A stretch of 64,000 nucleotides of DNA from Streptomyces sp. 150FB (GTDB lineage Bacteria > Actinomycetota > Actinomycetes > Streptomycetales > Streptomycetaceae). The position numbers were made by a program, and so were the translations under genes. Below the pieces are notes generated by a model. It made no database searches. It was not told the DNA's origin and was given only the letters and a program-made list of their open reading frames with translations. Numbering within the stretch: the first letter of the stretch is position 1; each line of letters opens with the position of its first letter. Where the stretch lies: assembly GCF_000818195.1 (NCBI RefSeq), contig NZ_JTHL01000001.1:7877580-7941579 (forward strand). The letters run 5' to 3'. Shown here piece by piece: positions 17,356 to 26,394 of this stretch.

Positions 17356-18480
17356 ATGGCAGCGAAGACGACGTACCCCGTACTCACCACCCGCGCACTG
17401 GGCCGCGCCACCCTGGACCGCCAGTCGCTGCTGCGCCGCTCCGCGATGTCCCCGAAGGACGCGCTCACCCGGCTGGTCGGGCTCCAGGCCCAGAACGTCA
17501 AACCGCCCTACGTCCAACTCGCCGCCAGGCTCGAAGACTTCGACCCCGAGGATCTGTCCGCGCTGCTGGCCTCCCGCGAGGCCGCCCGCATGGTCACCAT
17601 GCGCTCCACCATCCACCTGCACACCGCCGACGACTGCCTCGCGCTGCGCCCGTTGTTCCAGGCGGTGTGCGACCGTGAGCTGAGGCAGTTCCGCAAGGAT
17701 CTGGCCGGGATCGAGCCTGAGCGGATCGCCGCGTACGGCCGTGAGCTCGTCGAGGAGCGGCCCCGGCCGGTGAAGGAGCTGCGGGAGCTGCTGCTGGGCC
17801 GATGGCCGGACGCCGGTCCTCTCGCGCTCACCGTCGCCGTACGCTGCCTGCTGCCCCTCGTCCAGACCACCCCGCGCGGGCTGTGGGGCCGGAGCGGACA
17901 GGTCACACTGACCACCACCGAGCAGTGGTTCGGCCGCCGGGCGGAACCCGCGCACGAGCCGGACGCGGCCATCCTGCGCTATCTCGCGGCCTTCGGTCCC
18001 GCCTCGGTCAGGGACGCGGGGACCTGGTCGGGCCTGACCAGACTGCGGGAGGTCTTCGAGCGGCTGCGACCCGGTCTCCTGACCTTCCAGGACGAGAACG
18101 GCGTCGAACTCTTCGATCTCCCCGAGGCGGCCCGACCGGCGGAGGACACCCCGGCACCGCCGCGCTTCCTGCCGGAGTTCGACAACCTGCTGCTCTCGCA
18201 CGCCGACCGTACGAGGATCATCCCCGCCGCGTACAAGGGACGCCTCTCGCGCGGCAATCTCAGCTACCGCGCGCTCCTCGTGGACGGCATGGTCGCCGGT
18301 GTGTGGCGGCTCGCGTTGCGGCCCGCCGAGAGCCGGGACGGTGTGACGCTGACCGTGCAACTCTTCGGCGGGCTGAGCCGCGAGCGGCGCCGCGCGGTGG
18401 AGGAGGAGGGGGAGCGGCTGCTCACCACCCTCCACCCCGCCACCGCGCACGACCTCAGGTTCGCCGACTTCACCCACTGA
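17356..18480 (+). CDS. Winged-helix DNA-binding protein (HTH_42, AlkZ-like family)
   Basis: 374 aa. RLVGLQAQNVKPPYVQLAARL near residue 40 carries the QxQ signature, and RSTIHLHTADDCLALRP follows. The C-terminal part (PRFLPEFDNLLLSHADRTRI, then VDGMVAGVWRL) is typical of this family of tandem winged helices. The family includes DNA glycosylases (AlkZ/AlkX) that unhook interstrand crosslinks, often in antibiotic producers; many members are uncharacterised. Repair of alkylated DNA is therefore only a possibility. ATG at 17356. Confidence 0.85.
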   Translation: MAAKTTYPVLTTRALGRATLDRQSLLRRSAMSPKDALTRLVGLQAQNVKPPYVQLAARLEDFDPEDLSALLASREAARMVTMRSTIHLHTADDCLALRPLFQAVCDRELRQFRKDLAGIEPERIAAYGRELVEERPRPVKELRELLLGRWPDAGPLALTVAVRCLLPLVQTTPRGLWGRSGQVTLTTTEQWFGRRAEPAHEPDAAILRYLAAFGPASVRDAGTWSGLTRLREVFERLRPGLLTFQDENGVELFDLPEAARPAEDTPAPPRFLPEFDNLLLSHADRTRIIPAAYKGRLSRGNLSYRALLVDGMVAGVWRLALRPAESRDGVTLTVQLFGGLSRERRRAVEEEGERLLTTLHPATAHDLRFADFTH

Positions 18481-18483
18481 CGA

Positions 18484-18501
18484 CCGGCAGGGGAGTGCCG
18501 G
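18484..18501. terminator. Small hairpin between convergent genes
   Basis: CCGGCA and TGCCGG form a 6-bp stem with a 6-nt loop between the HTH_42 gene and the decarboxylase gene. Confidence 0.35.
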
Positions 18502-18510
18502 GAGCCGGTG

Positions 18511-19842
18511 TCAGAGGCCGACGTCCCGGTGCCGCAGGTCCTCGAAGTTCTCCCTGCGCACCAGCAGCCGCGATCTGCCGCCCGACACCGCCACGACCGG
18601 CGGCCGTCCCGTCATGTTGTAGCCGGACGCCATCGAGACCTGGTACGCGCCGGACGCCGGCACCGCCAGTACATCCCCGGGCCGTATGTCGTCGGGCAGT
18701 TCCACCACGTCGGCGAGTACGTCGCCCGCCTCGCAGTGCCGGCCGACGACCGTCGCCGACCGCATCGGCGCGTCCGACGCGCGGCCGACCCGGCGGACGG
18801 TGTAGCGCGCCCCGTACAGCGCGGGCCGCGGGTTGTCGCTCATGCCGCCGTCGACGGCGACGAAGACGCGGCCCGTGGTGCGCTTGACGGAGAGCACCCG
18901 GTAGAGCGCGATCCCGGCCGGAGCCACGACGGAGCGCCCTGGCTCGACGGTCAGTCGGGGGACCGGCAGGCCGTGCTCGGCGCAGGCGTCGGCCAGCGTC
19001 TCGGTGATCAGCCGGCCGTACTCCGACGGTGCGGGCGCCGGATCGCCGGGCAGGTACGCGACGGCGAAGCCGCCGCCCATGTCCAGCTCGGGCAGCGTCA
19101 CCCCGTACCGGTCCCTGATCAGCGCCATGAACGCCACGACGCGCCGCACCCCCTCGGCGTACGGTTCGGCCTCGGTGATCTGCGAGCCCAAGTGGCAGTG
19201 CAGGCCGACCAGTTCGAGCCGATGCTGACCGAGGATACGGGCGATCGCCTCCTCGGCGTCGCCGTCGGCGATCGACAGGCCGAACTTCTGGCCCTCGGCG
19301 CCCGTCCGGATCTTGTGATGCGCGCCGGCCTGGATCCCGGGCAGGACGCGGACCATCACCCGCTGTGCGTCGGGCCCCGGCACCTGTGCGGCGAGCCGGG
19401 CGATCTCGCAGTCCGAGTCGATGACGATCCGGCCGACACCGAGCCGTAGCGCGGTACGCAGATCCTGGGGCGACTTCGCGTTGCCGTGCAGCACGATCCG
19501 CTCGGGCGGGAAGCCGCGCGTGGCGGCCAGCTCCAGTTCGCCGGCGGAACACACGTCGAGCCCGAGGCCCTCCTGCTCCACCCAGTCGACCATGGCCCGG
19601 CACAGGAACGCCTTGGCCGCGTAGACGACATCGGCGTCGGGCAGGGCACGCCGCCACGCCTGGGCGCGGGCGCGTACCTCGTCCTCGTCGATCACATAGG
19701 TGGGCGTGCCGTAGTGCTCGGCCAGCTCGGCGAGACCGACGCCCGCCACGGCGATGTCTCCGCCGGGTGCGACGACGGCAGAGGCGGGCCAGACCATGGC
19801 TGTGCTCAACTCGCTCATGAGCAGCCGGGGTTGGGTGGTCAT
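18511..19842 (-). CDS. lysA: Diaminopimelate decarboxylase-like PLP enzyme
   Basis: 443 aa. Fold-type III decarboxylase: the PLP lysine is Lys77 (VVYAAKAFLC). HGNAKSPQDL, GLHCHLGSQITE, the phosphate/substrate motif EPGRSVVAPAG and the C-terminal GAYQVSMASGYNMTGRPP follow in order. LysA converts meso-diaminopimelate to lysine; Streptomyces often carry a second copy tied to specialised metabolism, and this isolated gene may be such a paralogue. Its ATG overlaps the stop of a 50-aa ORF (ATGA). Confidence 0.9.
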   Translation of the reverse strand: MTTQPRLLMSELSTAMVWPASAVVAPGGDIAVAGVGLAELAEHYGTPTYVIDEDEVRARAQAWRRALPDADVVYAAKAFLCRAMVDWVEQEGLGLDVCSAGELELAATRGFPPERIVLHGNAKSPQDLRTALRLGVGRIVIDSDCEIARLAAQVPGPDAQRVMVRVLPGIQAGAHHKIRTGAEGQKFGLSIADGDAEEAIARILGQHRLELVGLHCHLGSQITEAEPYAEGVRRVVAFMALIRDRYGVTLPELDMGGGFAVAYLPGDPAPAPSEYGRLITETLADACAEHGLPVPRLTVEPGRSVVAPAGIALYRVLSVKRTTGRVFVAVDGGMSDNPRPALYGARYTVRRVGRASDAPMRSATVVGRHCEAGDVLADVVELPDDIRPGDVLAVPASGAYQVSMASGYNMTGRPPVVAVSGGRSRLLVRRENFEDLRHRDVGL

Positions 19843-19991
19843 ACGAGCATCGCCTCCTCCAGACTCAGCGCGCGCCGCGCGCAGGCGAGGGCCGGACCGG
19901 CGGGCCGTGCTTCGCGGTGGCCGGGGGCCGGATACGACGCCGGGTCGGGGTCCGAGGCCTCGTCCTCGGCCTCGGGCAAAAGGTGCTCCAT
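19839..19991 (-). CDS. 50-aa ORF translationally coupled to the lysA-like gene
   Basis: Begins at an ATG preceded by GGGAGGACACC, and ends in a stop that overlaps the decarboxylase start by ATGA. Sequence features: acidic N-terminal half (LLPEAEDEASDPDP), a Pro/Arg middle, a single cysteine and the tail ARRALSLEEAMLV. No family recognised. It may be a leader whose translation feeds ribosomes to lysA, a peptide with its own role, or a precursor peptide. The good ribosome site and exact coupling support translation. Confidence 0.5.
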   Translation of the reverse strand: MEHLLPEAEDEASDPDPASYPAPGHREARPAGPALACARRALSLEEAMLV

Positions 19992-20375
19992 GGTGTCCTC
20001 CCAGAGGAGTGTCGACCGCTCGGGAGAGGGCCGATCACTGTCCGACACCTGGAAGCTAAGCCCGCGGAAAGGCGGGCGGTGGGGGCCATGACGGAGCATT
20101 GACCGGGCGGGCCCGGATATTGACGCGCTCCTGGCGCGCAGTCCCCGGAGGACGCGGTGAACGCGCGGAAAAACCCGCGTGAGCGCGCCCGGGAACGCGC
20201 CGGTGAGGGCCTCCGGCGGGGGCAGGAACGGCCGTACGCATACGGTCGCGAGGGCAGCGCCCCGACCCCTCCCACGGGGCCCGCCGAACCTCGCTCGCGC
20301 CCCCGCCGCATACGGTCTGAGCTGGGCTTTCGCGGTGTTCGGCCCTAGCCTTTTCCCATCCTGGAAGGGGGCCGG
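19992..20375. other. Non-coding divergent region
   Basis: 384 bp between the small ORF/lysA unit and the methyltransferase gene. It must hold two divergent promoters, but I find no clear -35/-10 pair, no long inverted repeat and no convincing ORF with a ribosome site. Confidence 0.5.
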
Positions 20376-21143
20376 ATGGACCGGAACATACGCACGGTCG
20401 ACGACGTGCTGAAGCTCATGGACAGCCTGTTCGCGCCGGAGGCTGACCGCTGGACCGAGGAGGGTGCCACCTGGTGGGACGGCTTCTACGCGGACCGTAC
20501 GAGGGGGGTGCCGTTCTTCGTCGAGAAGCCGGACGAGAACCTGGTGTCGTACCTCGACCGGGGCCTGATCACTCCGGGCCGGGCGCTCGATCTGGGCTGC
20601 GGTCCCGGCCGTAACGCCCTTCACCTCGCCTCGCTGGGCTTCGAGGTGGACGCCGTCGACCTCTCACCGACGGCTGTCGCCTGGGCCGAGGAGCGGGCCG
20701 ACGAGACCGGGGAAACCGTCCGGTTCCACTGCGGTGACGCCTTCGCCCTGACCCAGCCCGGCGCGGGGCTGACCGGCGACGCGCTCACCGAACCCGAGCT
20801 GATCGGCCCGTACGACCTGATCCACGACTCGGGGTGCTTCCACCACCTGCCGCCGCACCGCCGCGTCAGCTACCTCGCGCTCCTCGACCGCGCACTCGCG
20901 CCCGGGGGCCACTTCTCGCTCGCCTGCTTCGCGTCCGGCGAGATGGGATCCGAGCTTCCCGACGAGGCCTTCTACCGCCAACAGCCCGGCCTGCACGGCG
21001 GACTTGCCTATACACCGGAGTCCCTGCGCCGGATCTTCGGGCACCTCACGGAGGTCGAGCTGCGCCGGATGAACGACGAGCCACCCGAGTCCCCCTACTT
21101 CGGCGAGGCGTTCCTCTGGACGGCTCTGTTCCGCCGCCCCTGA
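20376..21143 (+). CDS. Class I SAM-dependent methyltransferase
   Basis: 255 aa. Motif I ALDLGCGPGRNALHLASLG near residue 70, the acidic residue after beta-2 (VDAVDLS), motif II-like YDLIHDSGCFHHLPPH and APGGHFSLACF (motif III) make a complete Rossmann methyltransferase. The tail EAFLWTALFRR is frequent in small-molecule methyltransferases of this group. Substrate unknown. GGAAGGGGG precedes the ATG. Convergent with the exporter gene. Confidence 0.88.
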   Translation: MDRNIRTVDDVLKLMDSLFAPEADRWTEEGATWWDGFYADRTRGVPFFVEKPDENLVSYLDRGLITPGRALDLGCGPGRNALHLASLGFEVDAVDLSPTAVAWAEERADETGETVRFHCGDAFALTQPGAGLTGDALTEPELIGPYDLIHDSGCFHHLPPHRRVSYLALLDRALAPGGHFSLACFASGEMGSELPDEAFYRQQPGLHGGLAYTPESLRRIFGHLTEVELRRMNDEPPESPYFGEAFLWTALFRRP

Positions 21144-21172
21144 GGCGCCGCGTGCGGCCCCCGGGGGATGGC

Positions 21173-21817
21173 TCAGTCCACACTCCCCGTGGTCGCGACC
21201 GTCACACCGAGCCCGATCATCGCGACGCCGCCCGCGCCGCCCACCATAGAGAGCCGCCGCTCCGAGCGGCCGAACCAGGCGCGGGCGGCCGAGGCGCCCA
21301 GCCCCCACAGGGTGTCCGTGACCATGGCGACGCCCACCGGAATCAGCCCGAGCACCAGCATCTGCGCGGTGGCGTGCCCGGCCGCGTGGTCCACGAACTG
21401 GGGCAGCACTGCGGCGAAGAACACCATGCTCTTGGGGTTGGTGACGCCCACCAGGACACCGTCGGAGACGGTACGGAGATGTCCGCGCGCCTCGCCGTCC
21501 GGCGCCGCGGCGACGGCGGCCCGCATCGACCCGCGGTGCCGGAAGGCCTGCACACCGAGGTAGATCAGATAGGCCGCTCCGGCGAGCTTCACCGCCGTGA
21601 AGACGGTCACCGACTCCTCGATCAGCGCGCCGATCCCGAGGGCAACCGCCACCACCAGCACGTACGAACCGACGCAATTGCCGAGCACCGACCGCAGCGC
21701 CGTCCGGCGTCCATGCGCGAGGGCACGCCCGATGACGAAGAGCACACTCGGCCCCGGGATCGCGATGACGAGCAGCGAGATCGCCGCGAAGGCGAGCAGA
21801 CGGTCGGACGACACCAT
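21173..21817 (-). CDS. LysE/RhtB-family amino-acid exporter
   Basis: 214 aa from the ATG at 21817, which has GGAG 9 nt upstream (an in-frame TTG five codons earlier has none). AIPGPSVLFVIGRALAHGRRTA near residue 20 and the second-half motif VGVTNPKSMVFFAAVLPQFV are diagnostic of the LysE/RhtB superfamily, with about six hydrophobic helices. Exports amino acids or homoserine lactone-like compounds; substrate unknown. Confidence 0.92.
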   Translation of the reverse strand: MVSSDRLLAFAAISLLVIAIPGPSVLFVIGRALAHGRRTALRSVLGNCVGSYVLVVAVALGIGALIEESVTVFTAVKLAGAAYLIYLGVQAFRHRGSMRAAVAAAPDGEARGHLRTVSDGVLVGVTNPKSMVFFAAVLPQFVDHAAGHATAQMLVLGLIPVGVAMVTDTLWGLGASAARAWFGRSERRLSMVGGAGGVAMIGLGVTVATTGSVD

Positions 21818-21876
21818 GACGGGACACTCCAAAGGACGGCACTGAGGCCGCCATTGAAACAGACGCGGGACGCCGC

Positions 21877-22821
21877 CTAAGGGAGCAGTCCGGCCCGGCG
21901 GGCCGCGACCACGGCCTCAAGTCGAGTGTGTGCGCCGAGCTTTCGCATCGCGGCGCGCAGATACCCCTTCACGGTCTCGGGGCGCAGCCCCAGCAGTTCG
22001 GCCGCGGCGGCGTTCGTGGAGCCCGAGGCGACGCAGGACAGGACGTCCAACTCGCGCGGCGCCAGACCGATCGGCATCTCACGGGCGGCGGCGCCCGTCG
22101 GGGCCTCGGCGTGTCCCACCGCTGTCGCGCCCGCCAACCTGGCGCAGACGGCGAGGAGTTCGTCCCGCAGCGGTGAGTCCTCGATCCGGGGCGCCAGCGC
22201 GCGCAGCTCGCTGTGCGCCGCCCGTACCTCCTCCCACGCCGCGCGACCGGCCACCGGTTCGCGCGCCACCGACAGCAGCCGCCGCACCTCCTCCCGTACG
22301 AGCAGGGACTGCTCCACATCCCTGGCCGCGGCGACCGCCGCCTCGAAAGCGCGGTCACCGATCGGGAGCGCGGTGCGCAGGGCGCCGTACAGCACACCGC
22401 GCACCTTGCGCCGGACGACCACCGGCACCGCGAGCACCGAGCGCAGGCCCTCGGCGGACACGGCGGCGTCGTACTCGTGGCTGATCTGGCGCGCCACGCG
22501 GTAGTCGGTCACCGCGCAGGGGCGCGCGAGCGCCATGGACTTCCCGCCGAGTCCGTTCCCCGAGGAGATCGCGAGGCCGCGCAGCGCGCCGGTCACCGTT
22601 CCGTCCAGATCCGCGATGCGTACCGGCGCGCCTCCCGCCTCGCCGCTCTCGCCGTCCGCCGCGTGCGTCAGCCCGCCGAAGGCGACGGGCAGCCCGGTCG
22701 TCCTGCGCAGCCGCGCCAGCGCGGCCCGCATCCGCACCGCCTCGACCGCCCGCACCGCCTCGACCGCCCGCACCGCCTCGACAGCCTTGACCGCCTCCAC
22801 CGCCTCGGTCATGCCCGTCAT
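21877..22821 (-). CDS. GAF-domain LuxR-type transcriptional regulator
   Basis: 314 aa from the ATG at 22821 (GGAGG 8 nt upstream). The N-terminus carries a repeated VEAVRA helix encoded by an 18-bp tandem repeat. A GAF-like sensor domain follows, around GLGGKSMALARPCAVTDY and LRSVLAVPVVVRRKVRGVLYG. The C-terminus is a LuxR HTH (LAPRELDVLSCVASG, then ETVKGYLRAAMRKLGAHTR). Divergent from two acyl-CoA synthetase genes with a strong palindrome between, so control of those genes is inferred. Confidence 0.88.
   Translation of the reverse strand: MTGMTEAVEAVKAVEAVRAVEAVRAVEAVRMRAALARLRRTTGLPVAFGGLTHAADGESGEAGGAPVRIADLDGTVTGALRGLAISSGNGLGGKSMALARPCAVTDYRVARQISHEYDAAVSAEGLRSVLAVPVVVRRKVRGVLYGALRTALPIGDRAFEAAVAAARDVEQSLLVREEVRRLLSVAREPVAGRAAWEEVRAAHSELRALAPRIEDSPLRDELLAVCARLAGATAVGHAEAPTGAAAREMPIGLAPRELDVLSCVASGSTNAAAAELLGLRPETVKGYLRAAMRKLGAHTRLEAVVAARRAGLLP
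22734..22787. repeat. 18-bp x 3 tandem repeat within the LuxR-type gene
   Basis: GCACCGCCTCGACCGCCC repeats three times (22734, 22752, 22770, the last with mismatches), encoding the repeated VEAVRA units at the N-terminus. Confidence 0.9.
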
Positions 22822-22857
22822 GCCCCGCGCCTCCTGTCTTTCACCCGCTCGCGCGGA

Positions 22858-22881
22858 CACCACCCCCGTCCGGGGGTGGTG
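22858..22881. promoter_or_regulatory. Palindromic operator between regulator and acyl-CoA synthetase genes
   Basis: CACCACCCCC (22858-22867) and GGGGGTGGTG (22872-22881) are perfect 10-bp arms around GTCC. The site is 36 bp before the regulator start and 57 bp before the synthetase start, ideal for control of both. The binder is inferred to be the GAF/LuxR protein. Confidence 0.65.
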
Positions 22882-22938
22882 AGACCCTCGTCACTGATTA
22901 CACGATGGCGGGGAACGGTCCCGCAACGAGGAGGACAC

Positions 22939-24648
22939 ATGACGTCATCCAGTCCGACCGAGCAGTTCAGGGCGGCCAGGGACTTCCTCCTGGAACATCG
23001 GGAGGACTACGCCACCGCGTACGAGGGCTTCGCCTGGCCCCGCCCCGAGCACTTCAACTGGGCGCTCGACTGGTTCGACCAGGTGGCGCTGGGCAACGAC
23101 CGCCTCGCCCTGCACATCGCCGAGGAGGACGGGCGCCACACCCGCCTCACCTTCGAGCGGATGTCCGCGCGCTCCAATCAGGCGGCCAACTGGCTGCGCG
23201 CGCAAGGCGTACGCGCCGGCGACCGCATCGTGGTCATGCTCGGCAACCAGGTCGAACTGTGGGAGACCGCCCTCGCCGCGATGAAGCTGCGCGCCGTCGT
23301 CATCCCCGCCACGCCGCTGCTCGGCCCCCTCGACCTGCGCGACCGCATCGAGCGCGGGCGGGCGGCGCATGTGATCGTCCGCGCCGACGACACCGGGAAG
23401 TTCGCCGACATCGCGGGGGACTACACCAGGATCGTGGTCGGCGAAGCGAACCACCCGAACCACCCGAACCACGCGGATGGCGTGGGCAGTTGGCTCCCGT
23501 ACGCCGCCGCGTACGACGAGTCAGAGGCCTTCGAACCGGACGGGGTCACCCGCGCGGACGACCCGCTGATGCTGTACTTCACCTCGGGGACGACCGCCAC
23601 CCCGAAGCTCGTCGAGCACACCCACGTCTCGTACCCGATCGGGCATCTCGCGACGATGTACTGGATCGGCCTGAAGCCGGGCGACGTCCATCTCAACATC
23701 GCCTCACCCGGCTGGGCCAAGCACGCCTGGTCGAACCTCTTCGGCCCGTGGAACGCCGAGGCGACGGTCTTCATCCACAACTACACCCGCTTCGACCCGG
23801 TCAGGCTGATGGCGGAGATGGACCGTGCCGGAGTCACCAGTTTCTGCGCCCCGCCCACGGTCTGGCGGATGCTGATCCAGGCCGACCTGTCCCAACTGCG
23901 CACCGTGCCGCGCGAGGTCGTCGCCGCCGGTGAGCCGCTCAACCCCGAGGTGATCGAGACGGTGCGCCGCGCGTGGGGTGTGACGATCAGGGACGGCTTC
24001 GGGCAGACGGAGACGGCGGTCCAGGTCGCCAACTCGCCGGGCCAGTTGCTCAAGACGGGTTCCATGGGCCGGCCGACCCCCGGCTTCAAGGTCGAGCTGC
24101 TCGACCCGGTCACCGGGCAGCCCGGCGTGGACGAGGGCGTGATCTCCCTCGACCTCTCCAACAACCCCGTCGGCCTGATGACGGGCTACCACGGCGACCC
24201 GGAGCGTACGGCCGAGTCGATGGCCGGCGGGTACTACCGGACGGGCGACATCGGCGCGCGGGACGCCGAGGGCTACATCACGTACATCGGCCGCAGCGAC
24301 GACGTGTTCAAGTCCAGCGACTACAAGATCTCGCCCTTCGAGCTGGAGAGCGCACTGCTGGAGCACGAGGCGGTGGCCGAGGCCGCCGTCGTACCGGCGC
24401 CCGACGCGCTGCGGCTCTCCGTACCGAAGGCGTACGTCGTCCTCGCCGAGGGCTGGGAGCCGGGACCGGACACCGCCAAGGTGATCTTCGCCCACTCGCG
24501 CGCGGTCCTCGCCCCGTACAAGCGCGTGCGCCGCATCGAATTCGCCGAGCTGCCGAAGACCGTGTCGGGCAAGATCCGCCGGATCGAGCTGCGCGAGCGT
24601 ACGGCGGCGGGCTCGACGGCCGAGTACGACGAGGGGGACCTGCGATGA
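22939..24648 (+). CDS. Acyl-CoA synthetase (AMP-binding, ACSM-like)
   Basis: 569 aa. A3 motif YFTSGTTATPKLVEHTH near residue 215, A5 DGFGQTET, A7 YYRTGDIG, A8 IGRSDDVFKSSDYKI and the A10 lysine in KTVSGKIRRIEL. The layout matches medium-chain acyl-/benzoyl-CoA synthetases. Activates a carboxylic acid to its CoA thioester via the adenylate. A short His/Asn/Pro repeat (NHPNHPNH) lies near residue 180. GAGGAGG precedes the ATG; the stop overlaps the next synthetase by ATGA. Confidence 0.92.
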   Translation: MTSSSPTEQFRAARDFLLEHREDYATAYEGFAWPRPEHFNWALDWFDQVALGNDRLALHIAEEDGRHTRLTFERMSARSNQAANWLRAQGVRAGDRIVVMLGNQVELWETALAAMKLRAVVIPATPLLGPLDLRDRIERGRAAHVIVRADDTGKFADIAGDYTRIVVGEANHPNHPNHADGVGSWLPYAAAYDESEAFEPDGVTRADDPLMLYFTSGTTATPKLVEHTHVSYPIGHLATMYWIGLKPGDVHLNIASPGWAKHAWSNLFGPWNAEATVFIHNYTRFDPVRLMAEMDRAGVTSFCAPPTVWRMLIQADLSQLRTVPREVVAAGEPLNPEVIETVRRAWGVTIRDGFGQTETAVQVANSPGQLLKTGSMGRPTPGFKVELLDPVTGQPGVDEGVISLDLSNNPVGLMTGYHGDPERTAESMAGGYYRTGDIGARDAEGYITYIGRSDDVFKSSDYKISPFELESALLEHEAVAEAAVVPAPDALRLSVPKAYVVLAEGWEPGPDTAKVIFAHSRAVLAPYKRVRRIEFAELPKTVSGKIRRIELRERTAAGSTAEYDEGDLR

Positions 24649-26276
24649 CACCGGACACCGCCCTGCCCACGGGGGGCGACTCATACACACACGGCACCGG
24701 AACCACCGCACTGCTCGGCGACACCATCGGCGGCAACCTGGACCGCGCGATCGCGGCCTTCCCGGAACGGGAAGCGCTGGTCGACGTATCGTCCGGACGG
24801 CGCTGGACGTACGGGGAGTTCGGCGACGACGTCGGCGAACTGGCGCGGGCCCTGATGGCGCGCGGGGTGGCGAAGGGCGACCGGGTCGGGATCTGGGCGG
24901 TCAACTGCCCCGAGTGGATGCTCACGCAGTACGCCACCGCGCGCATCGGCGCGATCATGGTGAACATCAACCCGGCTTACCGGGCGCACGAGTTGGAGTA
25001 CGTGCTCCGGCAGTCCGGGGTCTCACTACTGATCGCCACCCCGACCCACCGGACCAGCGACTACCGGGCCATGGTCGAGCAGGTACGGGGCGGATGCCCC
25101 GAACTGCGCGCCGCGCACTACATCGGTGACGAGAGCTGGCACGAACTGCTCAGCGCCGCAACGGAAGTGACGTCCGATCAGTTGCGGGCGCGCGAGGCCG
25201 AGCTGTCCTGCGACGACGCGATCAACCTTCAGTACACCTCCGGAACCACCGGCTTCCCGAAGGGGGCCACTCTCTCCCACCACAACATCCTCAACAACGG
25301 GTACTTCGTGGGCGAGACGGTCGGCTACACGGAACAGGACCGGATCTGCGTTCCCGTCCCCTTCTACCACTGCTTCGGCATGGTCATGGGCAACCTCGCG
25401 GCCACCTCGCACGGCGCGTGCATCGTGATCCCGGCCGGTTCGTTCGACGCGGACACCACGCTGCGCGCCGTCCAACAGGAGCGCTGCACCTCGCTGTACG
25501 GGGTCCCGACGATGTTCATCGCGGAACTGAACCTGCCCGGCTTCGCCGCGTACGACCTCTCGTCGCTCCGCACCGGCATCATGGCGGGCTCACCCTGCCC
25601 GGTCGAGGTGATGAAGCGGGTCGTCGCCGAGATGAACATGGCCGAGGTGTCGATCTGTTACGGCATGACGGAGACCTCCCCGGTCTCCACCCAGACCCGC
25701 CGCGACGACGACCTGGAACGCCGCACCGGCACAGCGGGCCGCGCACTGCCGCACATCGAGGTCAAGGTGGTCGACCCGGTCAGCGGTGTGACAGTGCCAC
25801 GAGGTGAGGCGGGGGAGCTGTGCACGCGCGGGTACAGCGTGATGCTCGGCTACTGGAACGACCCCGAGCGCACGGCCGAAGTCATCGACGCGGGCCGCTG
25901 GATGCACACGGGCGACCTCGCGGTGATCCGCGAGGACGGATACGTGCAGATCGTGGGTCGGATCAAGGACATGATCATCAGGGGCGGTGAGAACGTCTAT
26001 CCCAGGGAGGTCGAGGAGTTCCTCTACACCCACCCGAAGATCGCGGACGTCCAGGTGGTCGGCATCGCCGACGAGCGGTACGGCGAAGAGATCCTGGCCT
26101 GCGTGATCCCCCGCGACCCGGCCCGGCCGCCGACGCTGGAGGACATCACGTCGTACTGCCGGGAGCAGCTCGCGCACTTCAAGATCCCGCGCCGGGTGGA
26201 GATCATGGACGCGTTCCCGATGACGGTGAGCGGCAAGGTGCGGAAGATCGAGCTGAGGGAACGGTTCTCCGGGTGA
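24645..26276 (+). CDS. Fatty-acyl-CoA synthetase (FadD-like)
   Basis: 543 aa. A3 QYTSGTTGFPKGATLSHHN near residue 205, A5 CYGMTETSP, A7 WMHTGDLAV, A8 GRIKDMIIRGGENVYPREVE and A10 TVSGKVRKIEL are all intact. Resembles the short/medium-chain acyl-CoA synthetase group. Coupled by ATGA to the preceding synthetase; two different synthetases in one operon suggest activation of two acid classes, or of one acid imported under GAF/LuxR control. Confidence 0.92.
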   Translation: MTPDTALPTGGDSYTHGTGTTALLGDTIGGNLDRAIAAFPEREALVDVSSGRRWTYGEFGDDVGELARALMARGVAKGDRVGIWAVNCPEWMLTQYATARIGAIMVNINPAYRAHELEYVLRQSGVSLLIATPTHRTSDYRAMVEQVRGGCPELRAAHYIGDESWHELLSAATEVTSDQLRAREAELSCDDAINLQYTSGTTGFPKGATLSHHNILNNGYFVGETVGYTEQDRICVPVPFYHCFGMVMGNLAATSHGACIVIPAGSFDADTTLRAVQQERCTSLYGVPTMFIAELNLPGFAAYDLSSLRTGIMAGSPCPVEVMKRVVAEMNMAEVSICYGMTETSPVSTQTRRDDDLERRTGTAGRALPHIEVKVVDPVSGVTVPRGEAGELCTRGYSVMLGYWNDPERTAEVIDAGRWMHTGDLAVIREDGYVQIVGRIKDMIIRGGENVYPREVEEFLYTHPKIADVQVVGIADERYGEEILACVIPRDPARPPTLEDITSYCREQLAHFKIPRRVEIMDAFPMTVSGKVRKIELRERFSG

Positions 26277-26394
26277 CGGACGGGGTGACAGGGAGGCTCC
26301 GGTCAGTCACGGAGGCCGACCCGTCCCCTGCGGCCTTCCACTCAGAGGGACTCGCAACAGCCTTCGGGCGGACGCGGCCCGCAACCGTGACCAG

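Noticed and set aside
16598..19842. Biosynthetic gene cluster around the PPTase and lysA-like genes
   Set aside because: No synthase, ligase or tailoring set nearby; the PPTase is paired only with a phosphoesterase.
21818..21832. TTG start for the LysE-type exporter
   Set aside because: The GGAG needed for the ATG at 21817 lies inside this extension.
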